A DNA stretch of 35,285 nucleotides, taken from positions 1 through 35,285 of the forward strand of contig JARLJJ010000549.1 in the NCBI GenBank assembly GCA_031291275.1, written 5' to 3'. Source of the DNA: Formivibrio sp. (GTDB taxonomy: Bacteria > Pseudomonadota > Gammaproteobacteria > Burkholderiales > Chitinibacteraceae). The notes under the pieces are model-generated. The model saw only the letters and a list, made by a program, of their open reading frames with translations. It made no database searches and had not been told where the DNA came from. The position numbers and the translations under genes are program-made. Shown in pieces: positions 9,190-16,480 of this stretch; position 1 is the stretch's first letter; every line of letters starts with the position of its first letter.

Positions 9190-9642
9190 ATGAGTATGCA
9201 ACAAGGGGGATGGCAGCCCCTCTCGACTTATGACGCGCTGGAAGTCAAACCTCGGTACGCCGTGTTTTTCTTCCCCGCAGTTCAGACTGAAGGATGCTCA
9301 TTGCCTGAAGAGATTAAGACTGTACGAGAATTCGCTTCGCGCGAATGTACACTCTGGCATCCGATTCAGGCCCCAAGCATCATTGCCGCAAAAGAAATAC
9401 CAAACGCCCAAACCAAAAAGTTAACCGCGAACCAGATGACTGCACTTTCATTGTTGGCAAAAGGCAAGGCCGATTTCCATGCCACGGTTAAGGCTGGCGC
9501 CAACTTATCAACGATGTCCGCGCTTGTTAAATCAGGACTCGCCAGAACAACGCAGAGCAGCGGTGTAAAACAATGGGAAATTACAGATTTTGGAATGACT
9601 GTTTTACACGCAACTGAAAATGCAGGATCTAGATCGATGTGA
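9190..9642 (+). CDS. DUF551-like small protein with winged-helix-like C-terminus
   Basis: A 150-aa protein. The first 70 residues show the spacing of DUF551 proteins: an N-terminal GWQPLS, a hydrophobic YAVFFFP strand and a closing LWHPIQAPS. The second half, from LTANQMTALSLLAKG to EITDFGMTVL, looks like a winged helix, so a DNA-binding role is conceivable. The start is the ATG at 9190 with GGGGAAAACC just upstream; an upstream in-frame ATG at 9088 would add 34 residues of unlikely composition. DUF551 is common in phages and mobile elements, which fits the exonuclease operon that follows. A strong terminator follows at 9698. Function is unknown. Confidence 0.65.
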   Translation: MSMQQGGWQPLSTYDALEVKPRYAVFFFPAVQTEGCSLPEEIKTVREFASRECTLWHPIQAPSIIAAKEIPNAQTKKLTANQMTALSLLAKGKADFHATVKAGANLSTMSALVKSGLARTTQSSGVKQWEITDFGMTVLHATENAGSRSM

Positions 9643-9697
9643 TTCCCACCCACCCGAGAACTGCGGCCGTTCAGCAATCAATCTACTATTTCCCCTA

Positions 9698-9727
9698 AAC
9701 GCCCTCCCTGTCGAGGGCGTTTTCTTT
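9698..9727 (+). terminator. Rho-independent terminator after the DUF551-like gene
   Basis: AACGCCCTC (9698-9706) pairs perfectly with GAGGGCGTT (9713-9721) around a 6-base loop, and TTTTCTTTT follows. This is a typical intrinsic terminator 55 bases after the stop codon. Confidence 0.85.
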
Positions 9728-9773
9728 TCCACCCCAAGGCGCTCTGAGATTTAGTAGTCTCATTTTTACGACC

Positions 9774-9812
9774 AAGCCCCGACCAGTTTCTACTGGCGGG
9801 GCTTTATGCTTT
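9774..9812 (+). terminator. Leader hairpin/attenuator-like structure before the exonuclease gene
   Basis: AAGCCCCG (9774-9781) pairs with CGGGGCTT (9797-9804), and ACCAG/CTGG extends the stem inward. The 3' side continues TTATGCTTTTT and is followed at once by GGAGG and the exonuclease ATG at 9825. It could terminate readthrough or act as an attenuator or mRNA-protective 5' hairpin, because it sits directly on the ribosome binding site side of the next gene. Confidence 0.65.
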
Positions 9813-9824
9813 TTGGAGGTTTAC

Positions 9825-10799
9825 ATGAGTAGAAGTAACGTGGTTCGCCTGGTATCAACCCAAGGCATGAGCCGGGAGCAATGGCTAGCGGTACGCCAAG
9901 GTGGCATTGGCAGTAGCGATGCGGCGGTGGCCGCTGGCTTGTCGCCGTATAAAAGCCCGTTGGAATTGTGGCTGGAGAAAACAGGCCGTAAACCGGCGGA
10001 GGATCTCAGCCAATCGGAAGCGGTGTTCTGGGGTTCGACGCTGGAGGCCATCATTGCCAATGTGTATGCCAACCGCTCTGGCAATAAAGTCCGGCGCGTG
10101 AATGCCGTCCTGCAGCATTCTGAGCATCTGTTCATGCTCGCCAATCTGGATCGGGCTGTGGGTAGTGATGGCGTACTGGAAGTTAAAACCGCAGGGGGTC
10201 ACTCCGCACAATTCTGGGAAGACGGGGTGCCCGAGCATTACCAGTGCCAGGTACTGCATCAGCTGGCCGTGACCGGCAAAGCCTGGGCCGATGTGGCGGT
10301 GCTGATCGGCGGGCAGGATTTTCGGATCTACCGCATTGAGCGCGACGAATCCCAGATTGCCGACCTGATCGAACGTGAGCAGGTTTTCTGGGGCATGGTC
10401 GAATCGGATGTTCAACCTGCGGTCGATGGCTCGGAATCGTCAGGGTCTGCGCTGTCCTTTCTCTATCCGCGTGACTCCGGCATGGAACTCGACTGCACGG
10501 AATCTCCAGAGCTCAACTCGACGTTCCATCGCTTACTTCAGGTGCGCTCCGAACTAGGTGAATTGGAGCAATCCGAATCGTTGTTGCGCCAGCAGTTGCA
10601 ATCCGCCATGGGCGAAGCGACAGCGGCACGGTTTGCCGGTGGCCGGATTAGTTGGAAGTGCGCCAAAGACAGCATTCGTTTTGATCTTCCTCGTTTCCAG
10701 GCTGAGCATTCAGATCTTGTCGCCCAGTATCAGCAGATCAGTCCTGGTTTCCGACGATTTTTAGTTCAGATCGACAAACCCAAACAACAGGCCGCCTAA
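9825..10799 (+). CDS. YqaJ-family (lambda-exonuclease-like) viral recombinase nuclease
   Basis: A 324-aa PD-(D/E)XK exonuclease of the YqaJ/lambda Exo type, which resects double-stranded DNA ends for single-strand annealing. Visible family features are GGIGSSDAA at 27-35, the FWGSTLEA segment with Glu74, Asp109 in ANLDR, the LEVKTA box (Glu119, Lys121) and Gln140 in the HYQCQ helix. The last 100 residues are helical and not diagnostic. The start ATG has GGAGG five bases upstream; an upstream ATG at 9813 overlaps that site and is rejected. The gene ends inside a terminator hairpin. Next door is a Gp3-like protein rather than an obvious RecT/Bet annealase, so the usual exonuclease-annealase pair may be replaced by an unrecognised partner. 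The origin is probably phage or an integrative element. Confidence 0.88.
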   Translation: MSRSNVVRLVSTQGMSREQWLAVRQGGIGSSDAAVAAGLSPYKSPLELWLEKTGRKPAEDLSQSEAVFWGSTLEAIIANVYANRSGNKVRRVNAVLQHSEHLFMLANLDRAVGSDGVLEVKTAGGHSAQFWEDGVPEHYQCQVLHQLAVTGKAWADVAVLIGGQDFRIYRIERDESQIADLIEREQVFWGMVESDVQPAVDGSESSGSALSFLYPRDSGMELDCTESPELNSTFHRLLQVRSELGELEQSESLLRQQLQSAMGEATAARFAGGRISWKCAKDSIRFDLPRFQAEHSDLVAQYQQISPGFRRFLVQIDKPKQQAA

Positions 10800-10818
10800 G
10801 TGCGGCCTGTTTGCTTTT
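10786..10818 (+). terminator. Terminator overlapping the exonuclease stop codon
   Basis: AACAGGCCGC (10786-10795) and GCGGCCTGTT (10802-10811) form a perfect 10-bp stem, and TTGCTTTT follows. The TAA stop codon (10797-10799) lies in the loop, so ribosomes finishing translation should influence folding. Confidence 0.8.
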
Positions 10819-10906
10819 AAGCCCTCGGTTTTTCATCTGCAGTTTTCTGTGCCGGATTCCCGGTGTTGGTTTCCATGAGTTTTTTCTACGTGTTGGAGGA
10901 TTTACC

Positions 10907-11917
10907 ATGATCAAAGGTCTCGCCATAACCCCGCCTGTCATCGGGCGGATTTCCATCGGTCGTGTGGTCGAGAAGAACGGCAAACGCCTGCCCGAGAAGG
11001 ACGACTGTTTCACCATCACCAGCCAGGTGCAAGGTCGCGATGGCTGGCTGTTACATCCCTTGCACGCCCAGTACGCCGAAGCCACGGATAACAAACTGCG
11101 CGCCATTCCAGTGAAGATGCTGTTCAACGACACCGATCTGAATCTGCGTGCCGAGTACTCGGCGTTTGATCGCAGCACAGGTCGACCCATCTGTGTCGGT
11201 AATGGACAGACCGCCAAGCGCAGTGAAGACGATGGCGTCAATGAAGTGACCTGTCCAGGTCCGCAGGCTTGCCCCTTTGGACAGCAGGCTGGCTGCAAGC
11301 TCTATGGCCGATTAAATGTCCAGATCGAGGGGCAGGAAGACGAGCTGGGCAGTTTTATCTTCCGCACCACCGGCTACAACTCGGTCCGGACCCTAGCTGC
11401 GCGACTGCGTTACTTCGAAGCGGTCAGCGGCGGCAACACCAAACATCTGCGGCTGGTGCTAAAACTGCGTGCCAAAAGCACGACGCAATCGCATCGCGCC
11501 CCCGTGTTCTATGTCGATCTGACGCTGCGCAAAGATGAGCCCCTGGCCGATGCCGTGGCCTTTGCCCGCTCGGAAGCGCAACGCTATGCCGACGCTGGAG
11601 TGGAAACCGCTTTGCTGGAAGAAGCTGCGCGCCAAGCGTTATCCAATGGGGTGTTTGAAGATAGCGAAGAAGAAGCGCCGGCCATCGTCGAAGAGTTTTT
11701 TACCGAAACGAATGGCGATGGGGATCTGGGGGAGGCACCAGAAACCCAGGGGCGAACGCAACCGTCTGCAACAGCATCCGCAGCACAAGCATCCGTGCAA
11801 GCAGCCGTTGGTCGTCAGTCAACGCCACCCACCCACGCCCGAACCAATCGCATCACGCCGCGTTTGGGCCAAGGCAGTCCGGACAAGAGAAACCAAGCCG
11901 CAGGGAGTCCATCATGA
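10907..11917 (+). CDS. Gp3-like / recombination-directionality-factor-like cysteine-containing protein
   Basis: A 336-aa protein resembling the phage Gp3-like domain family that annotation pipelines call recombination directionality factor or 'hydrolase or metal-binding protein'. The central part has Cys96, then VTCPGPQACPFGQQAGCK (Cys116, Cys122, Cys130), a probable zinc or metal site. The FRTTGYNSVRTL box follows at about 152-163. The last 90 residues are acidic and then Pro/Thr/Ala-rich with a basic tip, likely disordered. The start ATG has GGAGG seven bases upstream within TTGGAGGATTTACCATG, almost the same leader as the exonuclease gene. The stop overlaps the next gene by ATGA. The location beside an exonuclease suggests a DNA recombination role, either annealing or control of element excision. 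Family assignment is moderate. Confidence 0.6.
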   Translation: MIKGLAITPPVIGRISIGRVVEKNGKRLPEKDDCFTITSQVQGRDGWLLHPLHAQYAEATDNKLRAIPVKMLFNDTDLNLRAEYSAFDRSTGRPICVGNGQTAKRSEDDGVNEVTCPGPQACPFGQQAGCKLYGRLNVQIEGQEDELGSFIFRTTGYNSVRTLAARLRYFEAVSGGNTKHLRLVLKLRAKSTTQSHRAPVFYVDLTLRKDEPLADAVAFARSEAQRYADAGVETALLEEAARQALSNGVFEDSEEEAPAIVEEFFTETNGDGDLGEAPETQGRTQPSATASAAQASVQAAVGRQSTPPTHARTNRITPRLGQGSPDKRNQAAGSPS

Positions 11918-12492
11918 ATACGCACACCCAGTCCCTGCAAACCGATCTGCGCGAGGTGGCCATTCATGCTTCGTCACTCTGGGATGGCTTTGTGTTCCGG
12001 CGTGACTCGGATGACCTGTTTCAACTCTGGGGAATGGGGGGCATTGAACTGCATACCCACATGGCCGAACTTGCCATGGTGGATGCACAACTGTGCAATG
12101 CGCTCTATGCCGCTACTGAATCTGGCTTTCCGGGCGTTTATACCTATGAGGTGACTGAGGAGCTGGGCAATGCCGTGGCACTGCACCTGATTTCAACGGA
12201 AAGTTTCCCTACGGATCCGGAATGGCAGCACACCCTGGGCGAACTGGCCTATGACTTTTTTGCCCAAGGGGCCGTCGAAGACCTGCCTGCTATCGGGACT
12301 GTTTTGCACCAGTGTCTGCCGGGCTGGCGAATGGAAGCTGAAGCTATCATTCCCACCGTCACTCTCTCCGTCATTTCCACCATCACCCCCAGCATCACCC
12401 TGGATCGATCACTCAATTCACAGCTCAATCCATCACCCAATTCACTCCCAAGCCCCACAGCACCACACCAGCCATTCAGGCCAAGCGCATAA
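11914..12492 (+). CDS. Hypothetical protein, translationally coupled to the Gp3-like gene
   Basis: A 192-aa protein I do not recognise. It begins at an ATGA overlap with the previous stop, so it is probably co-translated with it. The first 140 residues look like a folded mixed alpha/beta domain with many acidic and aromatic residues. The last 45 (from about SVISTITPSITL) are Ser/Thr/Pro/Asn-rich and likely unstructured. There is no signal peptide or membrane segment. It ends just before a strong terminator, closing the exonuclease/Gp3-like transcription unit. A role in the element's recombination or replication is only inferred from position. Confidence 0.7.
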   Translation: MNTHTQSLQTDLREVAIHASSLWDGFVFRRDSDDLFQLWGMGGIELHTHMAELAMVDAQLCNALYAATESGFPGVYTYEVTEELGNAVALHLISTESFPTDPEWQHTLGELAYDFFAQGAVEDLPAIGTVLHQCLPGWRMEAEAIIPTVTLSVISTITPSITLDRSLNSQLNPSPNSLPSPTAPHQPFRPSA

Positions 12493-12493
12493 C

Positions 12494-12520
12494 GCCCCGA
12501 TTCGTCGGGGCTTCTTTTTT
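12494..12520 (+). terminator. Rho-independent terminator closing the recombination operon
   Basis: GCCCCGA (12494-12500), loop TTCG, TCGGGGC (12505-12511), then TTCTTTTTT. The stable TTCG tetraloop and T run make a strong intrinsic terminator immediately after the previous stop codon. Confidence 0.88.
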
Positions 12521-12551
12521 GTATTTACTCTTTACTGGAAAGGAACAACAC

Positions 12552-12947
12552 ATGGAACGCGGTGATCATCTGATCTCACCCCGGACAGGCTACAGCCATC
12601 ATGGTCTGTACCTGGGCAGGAACAAGGTCATTCATTACAGCGGTTTTAGTCGTGGTCGGCATAAGGGCGAAATCGCCATCACCAATCTGGACGAGTTTTG
12701 CCAAGGCGAAGGATTTTCGATCCAGACCTACCCCTTCCGGGTGTATTCCCATGAAGAAAGCGCACAACGTGCCGCTACCCGTCTAGGGGAGGACTGGTAC
12801 GACCTCCTGTTGATCAACAGCGAGCACTTTGTGACCTGGTGCATTCAGGGCTTGCATTCGAGCCCACCGCTCAACCGTCCCCTGGTTATGACCTTGGTCA
12901 GGACAGCTACCGTCCCCGTCCCCGTCATCCGGCCTTCGTACACTTAA
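12552..12947 (+). CDS. LRAT/HRASLS-like (NlpC/P60 superfamily) protein with Ser at the nucleophile site
   Basis: A 131-aa protein of the lecithin:retinol acyltransferase-like fold, circularly permuted NlpC/P60 papain-like enzymes that act as acyltransferases or phospholipases. The N-terminal GDHL, YSHHGLYLG (His16 aligned to the catalytic His) and VIHYSG (His28) are typical. The C-terminal family motif NCEHFV reads NSEHFV here: codon AGC encodes Ser90 where the catalytic Cys normally lies. This may abolish or alter catalysis, or leave a binding-only protein. The start ATG has AAGGA upstream; an in-frame TTG at 12519 lies in the terminator tail and is rejected. Its stop overlaps that of the convergent XRE gene on a TTAA palindrome. 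Cargo of a mobile element is likely; substrate is unknown. Confidence 0.8.
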   Translation: MERGDHLISPRTGYSHHGLYLGRNKVIHYSGFSRGRHKGEIAITNLDEFCQGEGFSIQTYPFRVYSHEESAQRAATRLGEDWYDLLLINSEHFVTWCIQGLHSSPPLNRPLVMTLVRTATVPVPVIRPSYT

Positions 12948-13315
12948 CGCACGGCAAGTCGGGCAACCAGTTTCTCAACCATCTCCAACACCATCTCCCG
13001 ATCAGCACCATTCAGCCGGGACAGCAATTGCGCCAGGTGATGCGCCTGATCTGTTACCCGGTTGCTGGCTTCCAGCAGCAAGTCTGACGTGTCGCACTGA
13101 AAGATGTTGGCCAATTCGGCCAGACGGCCAACGGTCGGCATCACGATGCCCCGCTCGATGCGAGAGACCGCTTCATTCCCAATGCCCAACTGCTCGGCCA
13201 CCGCTTCCTGGGTGAGGTCCTTCGCCAAGCGATGCCGGGAAATGGCTTTCCCGATCGTTTTTGCAAGTTGTTCCACTTCCCCATCGGTCTTTGGTGTCAC
13301 GGGTGACTTTGGCAT
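12944..13315 (-). CDS. XRE-family helix-turn-helix transcriptional regulator
   Basis: A 123-aa regulator with a Cro/C1-type HTH at about residues 20-75: KAISRHRLAKDLTQEAVAEQ, GIGNEAVSRIERG and PTVGRLAELANIF. The C-terminal 45 residues form a predicted helical dimerisation tail. AAGGAG lies six bases before the ATG. It is transcribed towards the LRAT-like gene and divergently from the GYF_2 gene, with a 146-bp intergenic region carrying a 9-bp inverted repeat that is a likely operator. It probably represses its own promoter and the divergent operon, as in phages and integrative elements. The target is inferred, not shown. Confidence 0.88.
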   Translation of the reverse strand: MPKSPVTPKTDGEVEQLAKTIGKAISRHRLAKDLTQEAVAEQLGIGNEAVSRIERGIVMPTVGRLAELANIFQCDTSDLLLEASNRVTDQAHHLAQLLSRLNGADREMVLEMVEKLVARLAVR

Positions 13316-13353
13316 CGCGCTCTCCTTTCAACCTAGATAGTTGTGCATCACCT

Positions 13354-13395
13354 CCTTGACATGAAGAGCCTATAAAGTCGATATTCACCTTTATA
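13354..13395 (+). promoter_or_regulatory. Candidate promoter with inverted-repeat operator between XRE and GYF_2 genes
   Basis: CCTATAAAG (13367-13375) and CTTTATAGG (13387-13395) form a perfect 9-bp inverted repeat with an 11-base spacer in the divergent intergenic region. A consensus -35 hexamer TTGACA lies at 13354-13359, but the -10 at the right spacing is poor (around GATATT). The dyad would overlap RNA polymerase on both strands and is the natural candidate site for the adjacent XRE regulator. Confidence 0.55.
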
Positions 13396-13461
13396 GGTTG
13401 TTTGTGCCTTATCTTTCCACCCGATGACGTCGACTCTCCCTTAACAAGAAGGAAACCAACC

Positions 13462-14028
13462 ATGAATACCACTCCAACCTGGCTCTATGAAAAAAATGGC
13501 CACCGCAAAGAAGCCCTCTCCGAAACCCACGTGCGGGATCTCATTGCCTCGGGCGTGATCGATGGCAAAACCCTGGTGTGGTCACAAGGATTCCCCAACT
13601 GGACGCCTTTGGCTGAAACGGCCCTGGCCATGCACCTGCCGGTCATCCAGGAACCGCCCCCTTTGCCCAGTGCCCTGATCGGCAACGGGGTGGTGTGGGT
13701 ACTGGCTTTTGCCCCGCTGATTGGCTTGCTGCTGCGGGCCATGATTGCCGGCGCCATGTCGAGCAGTGAATACACCGTGGAATATGAAACCGCGCAAGCC
13801 ATCAACAGCGGGCAGTACTGGTATGTGACGGCATTGCTCAATGTCGGATTGAGTTGCTGGGATCTGAACCGCCTGAAGCATGCCGGGGTGGCGACCGCGT
13901 CATTTGGCCGTCTGGTGTTTATCGTGCCGGTCTACCTATGGAAGCGCGCAAAAACACTGCATCTCAGCCCCGCCTGTTTCTGGGTCTGGATCGTGACCTT
14001 CCTGATCTCGATCTTCGTAAAAATGTAG
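13462..14028 (+). CDS. GYF_2 (DUF4339) domain membrane protein
   Basis: A 188-aa protein. Residues 1-52 match the GYF_2/DUF4339 pattern: WLYEKNGHRKEALSE, HVRDLIASGVIDGKTLVW and FPNWTPLAET. This small domain is often fused to membrane segments and thought to bind peptides. Hydrophobic stretches follow near 72-97, 115-130, 150-165 and 172-187, giving about four membrane passes. The start ATG has AAGGAAACCAACC upstream; the open frame extends further left but without a ribosome site. It is followed 80 bp later by a GTPase on the same strand, so the two may be co-expressed and linked at the inner membrane. Function is unknown. Confidence 0.75.
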   Translation: MNTTPTWLYEKNGHRKEALSETHVRDLIASGVIDGKTLVWSQGFPNWTPLAETALAMHLPVIQEPPPLPSALIGNGVVWVLAFAPLIGLLLRAMIAGAMSSSEYTVEYETAQAINSGQYWYVTALLNVGLSCWDLNRLKHAGVATASFGRLVFIVPVYLWKRAKTLHLSPACFWVWIVTFLISIFVKM

Positions 14029-14108
14029 GCGCATCGTCCGATCCAGCGGGATGCCTGCATCCATGACGCATCCCCTGTTCGGCATAGCCAAGAAGAGGTA
14101 CCGCCCCT

Positions 14109-15011
14109 ATGAATGATTCAACGATACAACCCGATGCCAGCGCCCGCGCGCGCATCGATTATTTGTTTGAGCTGCTCAGGCAAGACCTGTGCATCAACGC
14201 GGCACAACGGAACACGCTGCGGGAGCGTGTTGACGGTGTCATCAACTATCACGCCCAGGTCGGCATTCTGGGGAAAACCGGTTCCGGTAAATCGACGCTG
14301 TGCAATGCCTTGTTCGGTCAGGACGTGGCACCGGTCAGCGACATCGATGCCTGTACCCGGCAACCGCAGGAAATCACCCTGGCACTCAAGAATGGCAAAG
14401 GCATTTCGCTGATTGACGTGCCCGGGGTGGGCGAGAACGAAACGCGCGATGCCGAATACGCCACGCTGTACCGCAATCTGCTGCCGAAACTTGATCTGCT
14501 GCTGTGGGTGATCAAAGGGGATGATCGGGCGCTAAGTGTTGATCTGCGTTTCTTCACGCAAATCGTTCACCCTCAAATCATGGCCACGGATCTGCCAGTG
14601 ATCTTTGTGATCAACCAGGCCGACAAGATTGAGCCATCCACCGAGTGGGACTGGAAGCGTTGTGTTCCTGGGCCAGAACAAGGCAGGAATATTGAACGCA
14701 AGCTGGCGAGTATCAGCCATGCCTTCGCGTTTCCCTTGTCCCGCATCTGTGCCGTTTCCGCTGGGCAGAACTACGGTCTGATCGCCCTCGTTGAAAACAT
14801 CGTGCGGCATCTTCCCAATGAAAAGAAGTGGGGATTTACCCGGGAAACGAAAGAAGAAAACGTCTCGGATAAAGCACGAGAGGAGTCAGAAAAGGGCGTG
14901 TGGGAAACGATCAAGGCTGCCCTCGCTGAGATCGTGAACGACGGAACGGAATGGTTAGCGGCCAAGCTGGCATTGATCGCCAAACGTTTCTTTGGCGAGG
15001 TTCGGTTTTAG
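14109..15011 (+). CDS. YfjP/IRG-like GTPase (Era-related P-loop GTPase)
   Basis: A 300-aa soluble GTPase of the 50S-ribosome-binding GTPase/YfjP type often found on mobile elements and in genomic islands. G1 is GKTGSGKS (55-62), the G2 threonine is in DACTRQP, G3 is DVPGVGE (103-109) and G4 is NQAD (169-172). The C-terminal region after 240 is charged, followed by an amphipathic stretch near the end (EWLAAKLALIAKRFFG) that could touch membrane. AGAGG lies 11 bases before the ATG, a rather long spacing. It sits between a GYF_2 membrane protein and a lipoprotein on the same strand. The family's cellular role is not settled. Confidence 0.85.
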   Translation: MNDSTIQPDASARARIDYLFELLRQDLCINAAQRNTLRERVDGVINYHAQVGILGKTGSGKSTLCNALFGQDVAPVSDIDACTRQPQEITLALKNGKGISLIDVPGVGENETRDAEYATLYRNLLPKLDLLLWVIKGDDRALSVDLRFFTQIVHPQIMATDLPVIFVINQADKIEPSTEWDWKRCVPGPEQGRNIERKLASISHAFAFPLSRICAVSAGQNYGLIALVENIVRHLPNEKKWGFTRETKEENVSDKAREESEKGVWETIKAALAEIVNDGTEWLAAKLALIAKRFFGEVRF

Positions 15012-15142
15012 CAAACGACAAGGTACGCGAGTGTCATCTACCTCCAAGTCCAACACGACCTGGAGGCTGGACCTGCTCTTGGGCGGATTCAATCCAATTC
15101 AAATCCAATTCAACAATGCAAAGATACAGGGAGTGTAGTTTC

Positions 15143-16180
15143 ATGAACAAGAGACGATTTCAAACCGATCCATCCCGAATGCAGTGGTGCTTTCGTGCGA
15201 TCGCCATGCTTGCCGCGCTGTCCTTGGTCGCCTGCGGAAAGTCAATTCTTGACTACAGAAATGCGCAAGTTATCAATGGCCGGATCTATGCAGGTAATGC
15301 CAATACACCTTTTACGGGTCAACTGACCAATGTGCCTGGCAAGTTGGTGTTGGGCTCACCGTCCCCCGGTGAGGTACTACTATCAAGCTTCGTGCAATTC
15401 AGGAATGTTATACGTACTGTTGGCCTGAAGGTACCTGTCGCCGAGTTCACCGTCTGCGATGCCCAGATCAGTGATGGCTTGCTGGATGGCAAAACGAACT
15501 GCAATGCTGAACAATCCGATATTCCGATGTTGCAGATGGCATTCAAGAAGGGTGTCTTGGACGGCAAGCTGGAATATGACAATCCAGGCAGCAAGAACCA
15601 GGTGATTTCCACTGTCATGTTCAAAGCGGGCCTGCTGGATAGCAAGCAGGAAATCTTCAGCCCAAAGACCCAGAAACTGATCCATGTCTTGACCTGGAAG
15701 AACGGCGTACCAGATGGCGAGGAGGCGGGATTCAACGAAGACTCGGGCAAGCAAATCATGCATGCCACCCTGGTCAATGGGAAATACGATGGCGAGTTTA
15801 TTCAGTATGCCCCGGACGGAGAGCGTGTCATTTACAAAGCCACCCTGGTCCAGGGAGTCAAAAACGGTGACGAGGACCAGTACAGCCCCGATACCGGAAA
15901 ACCGGTCGGGCATGGGCAATGGTCAAACGGCATTGCACAGGGTGTTTTCCGGCAATGGGATGCAAGCGGCAAACTGGTCAGCGACAAAACGTATGAAAAT
16001 GGCGTAGAAGTTACATCCGCCAGCAATGGCCAAGTCTCGCCCACGCCAGCTAGTATCGATGCTTGTGTGGCGACATGGAGCGCGGCATTCCACAAGGAGA
16101 AAGGCGACGATGCTTTGGTTAACTATGACCAAATAAGCGAATGGGAGCAATGGTGCAAGGCTGGGAAACATCCGGGATGA
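15143..16180 (+). CDS. YwqK/MORN-like repeat lipoprotein
   Basis: A 345-aa lipoprotein. The N-terminus has a basic region, a hydrophobic stretch and the lipobox LVAC at about residues 30-33, predicting lipidation. The body is a series of MORN/YwqK-type units of about 25 residues (GVLDGKLEYD, GVPDGEEAGF, GKYDGEFIQYAPDG, GVKNGDEDQYSPDTG, GIAQGVFRQWDASG), a beta-hairpin repeat fold. The last 45 residues form a separate Cys-containing segment. GGGAGTG precedes the ATG at 15143; the frame is open further upstream, but those residues are not signal-like. YwqK proteins are sometimes labelled antitoxins, but no toxin partner is evident here. A role at the envelope is inferred. Confidence 0.8.
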   Translation: MNKRRFQTDPSRMQWCFRAIAMLAALSLVACGKSILDYRNAQVINGRIYAGNANTPFTGQLTNVPGKLVLGSPSPGEVLLSSFVQFRNVIRTVGLKVPVAEFTVCDAQISDGLLDGKTNCNAEQSDIPMLQMAFKKGVLDGKLEYDNPGSKNQVISTVMFKAGLLDSKQEIFSPKTQKLIHVLTWKNGVPDGEEAGFNEDSGKQIMHATLVNGKYDGEFIQYAPDGERVIYKATLVQGVKNGDEDQYSPDTGKPVGHGQWSNGIAQGVFRQWDASGKLVSDKTYENGVEVTSASNGQVSPTPASIDACVATWSAAFHKEKGDDALVNYDQISEWEQWCKAGKHPG

Positions 16181-16480
16181 CCGAGGACTGATTCGGGCAC
16201 ATTCACCTTCACCGGTACGCAATTTGCGTCAAGACGGAGTTTTAAGCCTATTCCCCACTGGGTCGCTTTGCGGCCTGGTGGGGGATTTACGCCATCGTGA
16301 TTTATTGCTGGAATGACGGTGATATGCGAAATATTATCCCGACCAAACCACGTATTTATTACTTGGCCATATGCAATCTAAGGTTGGAAACTTGACACCA
16401 TCAACGTCCGGGAATTGCCCTGTACTGTGCATACTACGGTTAAAAAAGTGCGGTCGGTCAAATAAGATAAGAGTGGGAAG
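16181..16480. other. Intergenic region with a GU-rich hairpin
   Basis: No supported gene. Bases 16253-16266 and 16270-16283 form a 14-bp stem with three G-T pairs and a 3-base loop, with no T run after it. A frame from about 16248 to 16386 reads about 45 codons rich in Trp and Tyr with no start codon. It could be the eroded end of a membrane protein but is not recognisable. This gap separates the mobile-element-like operons from the T6SS cargo island. Confidence 0.45.
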
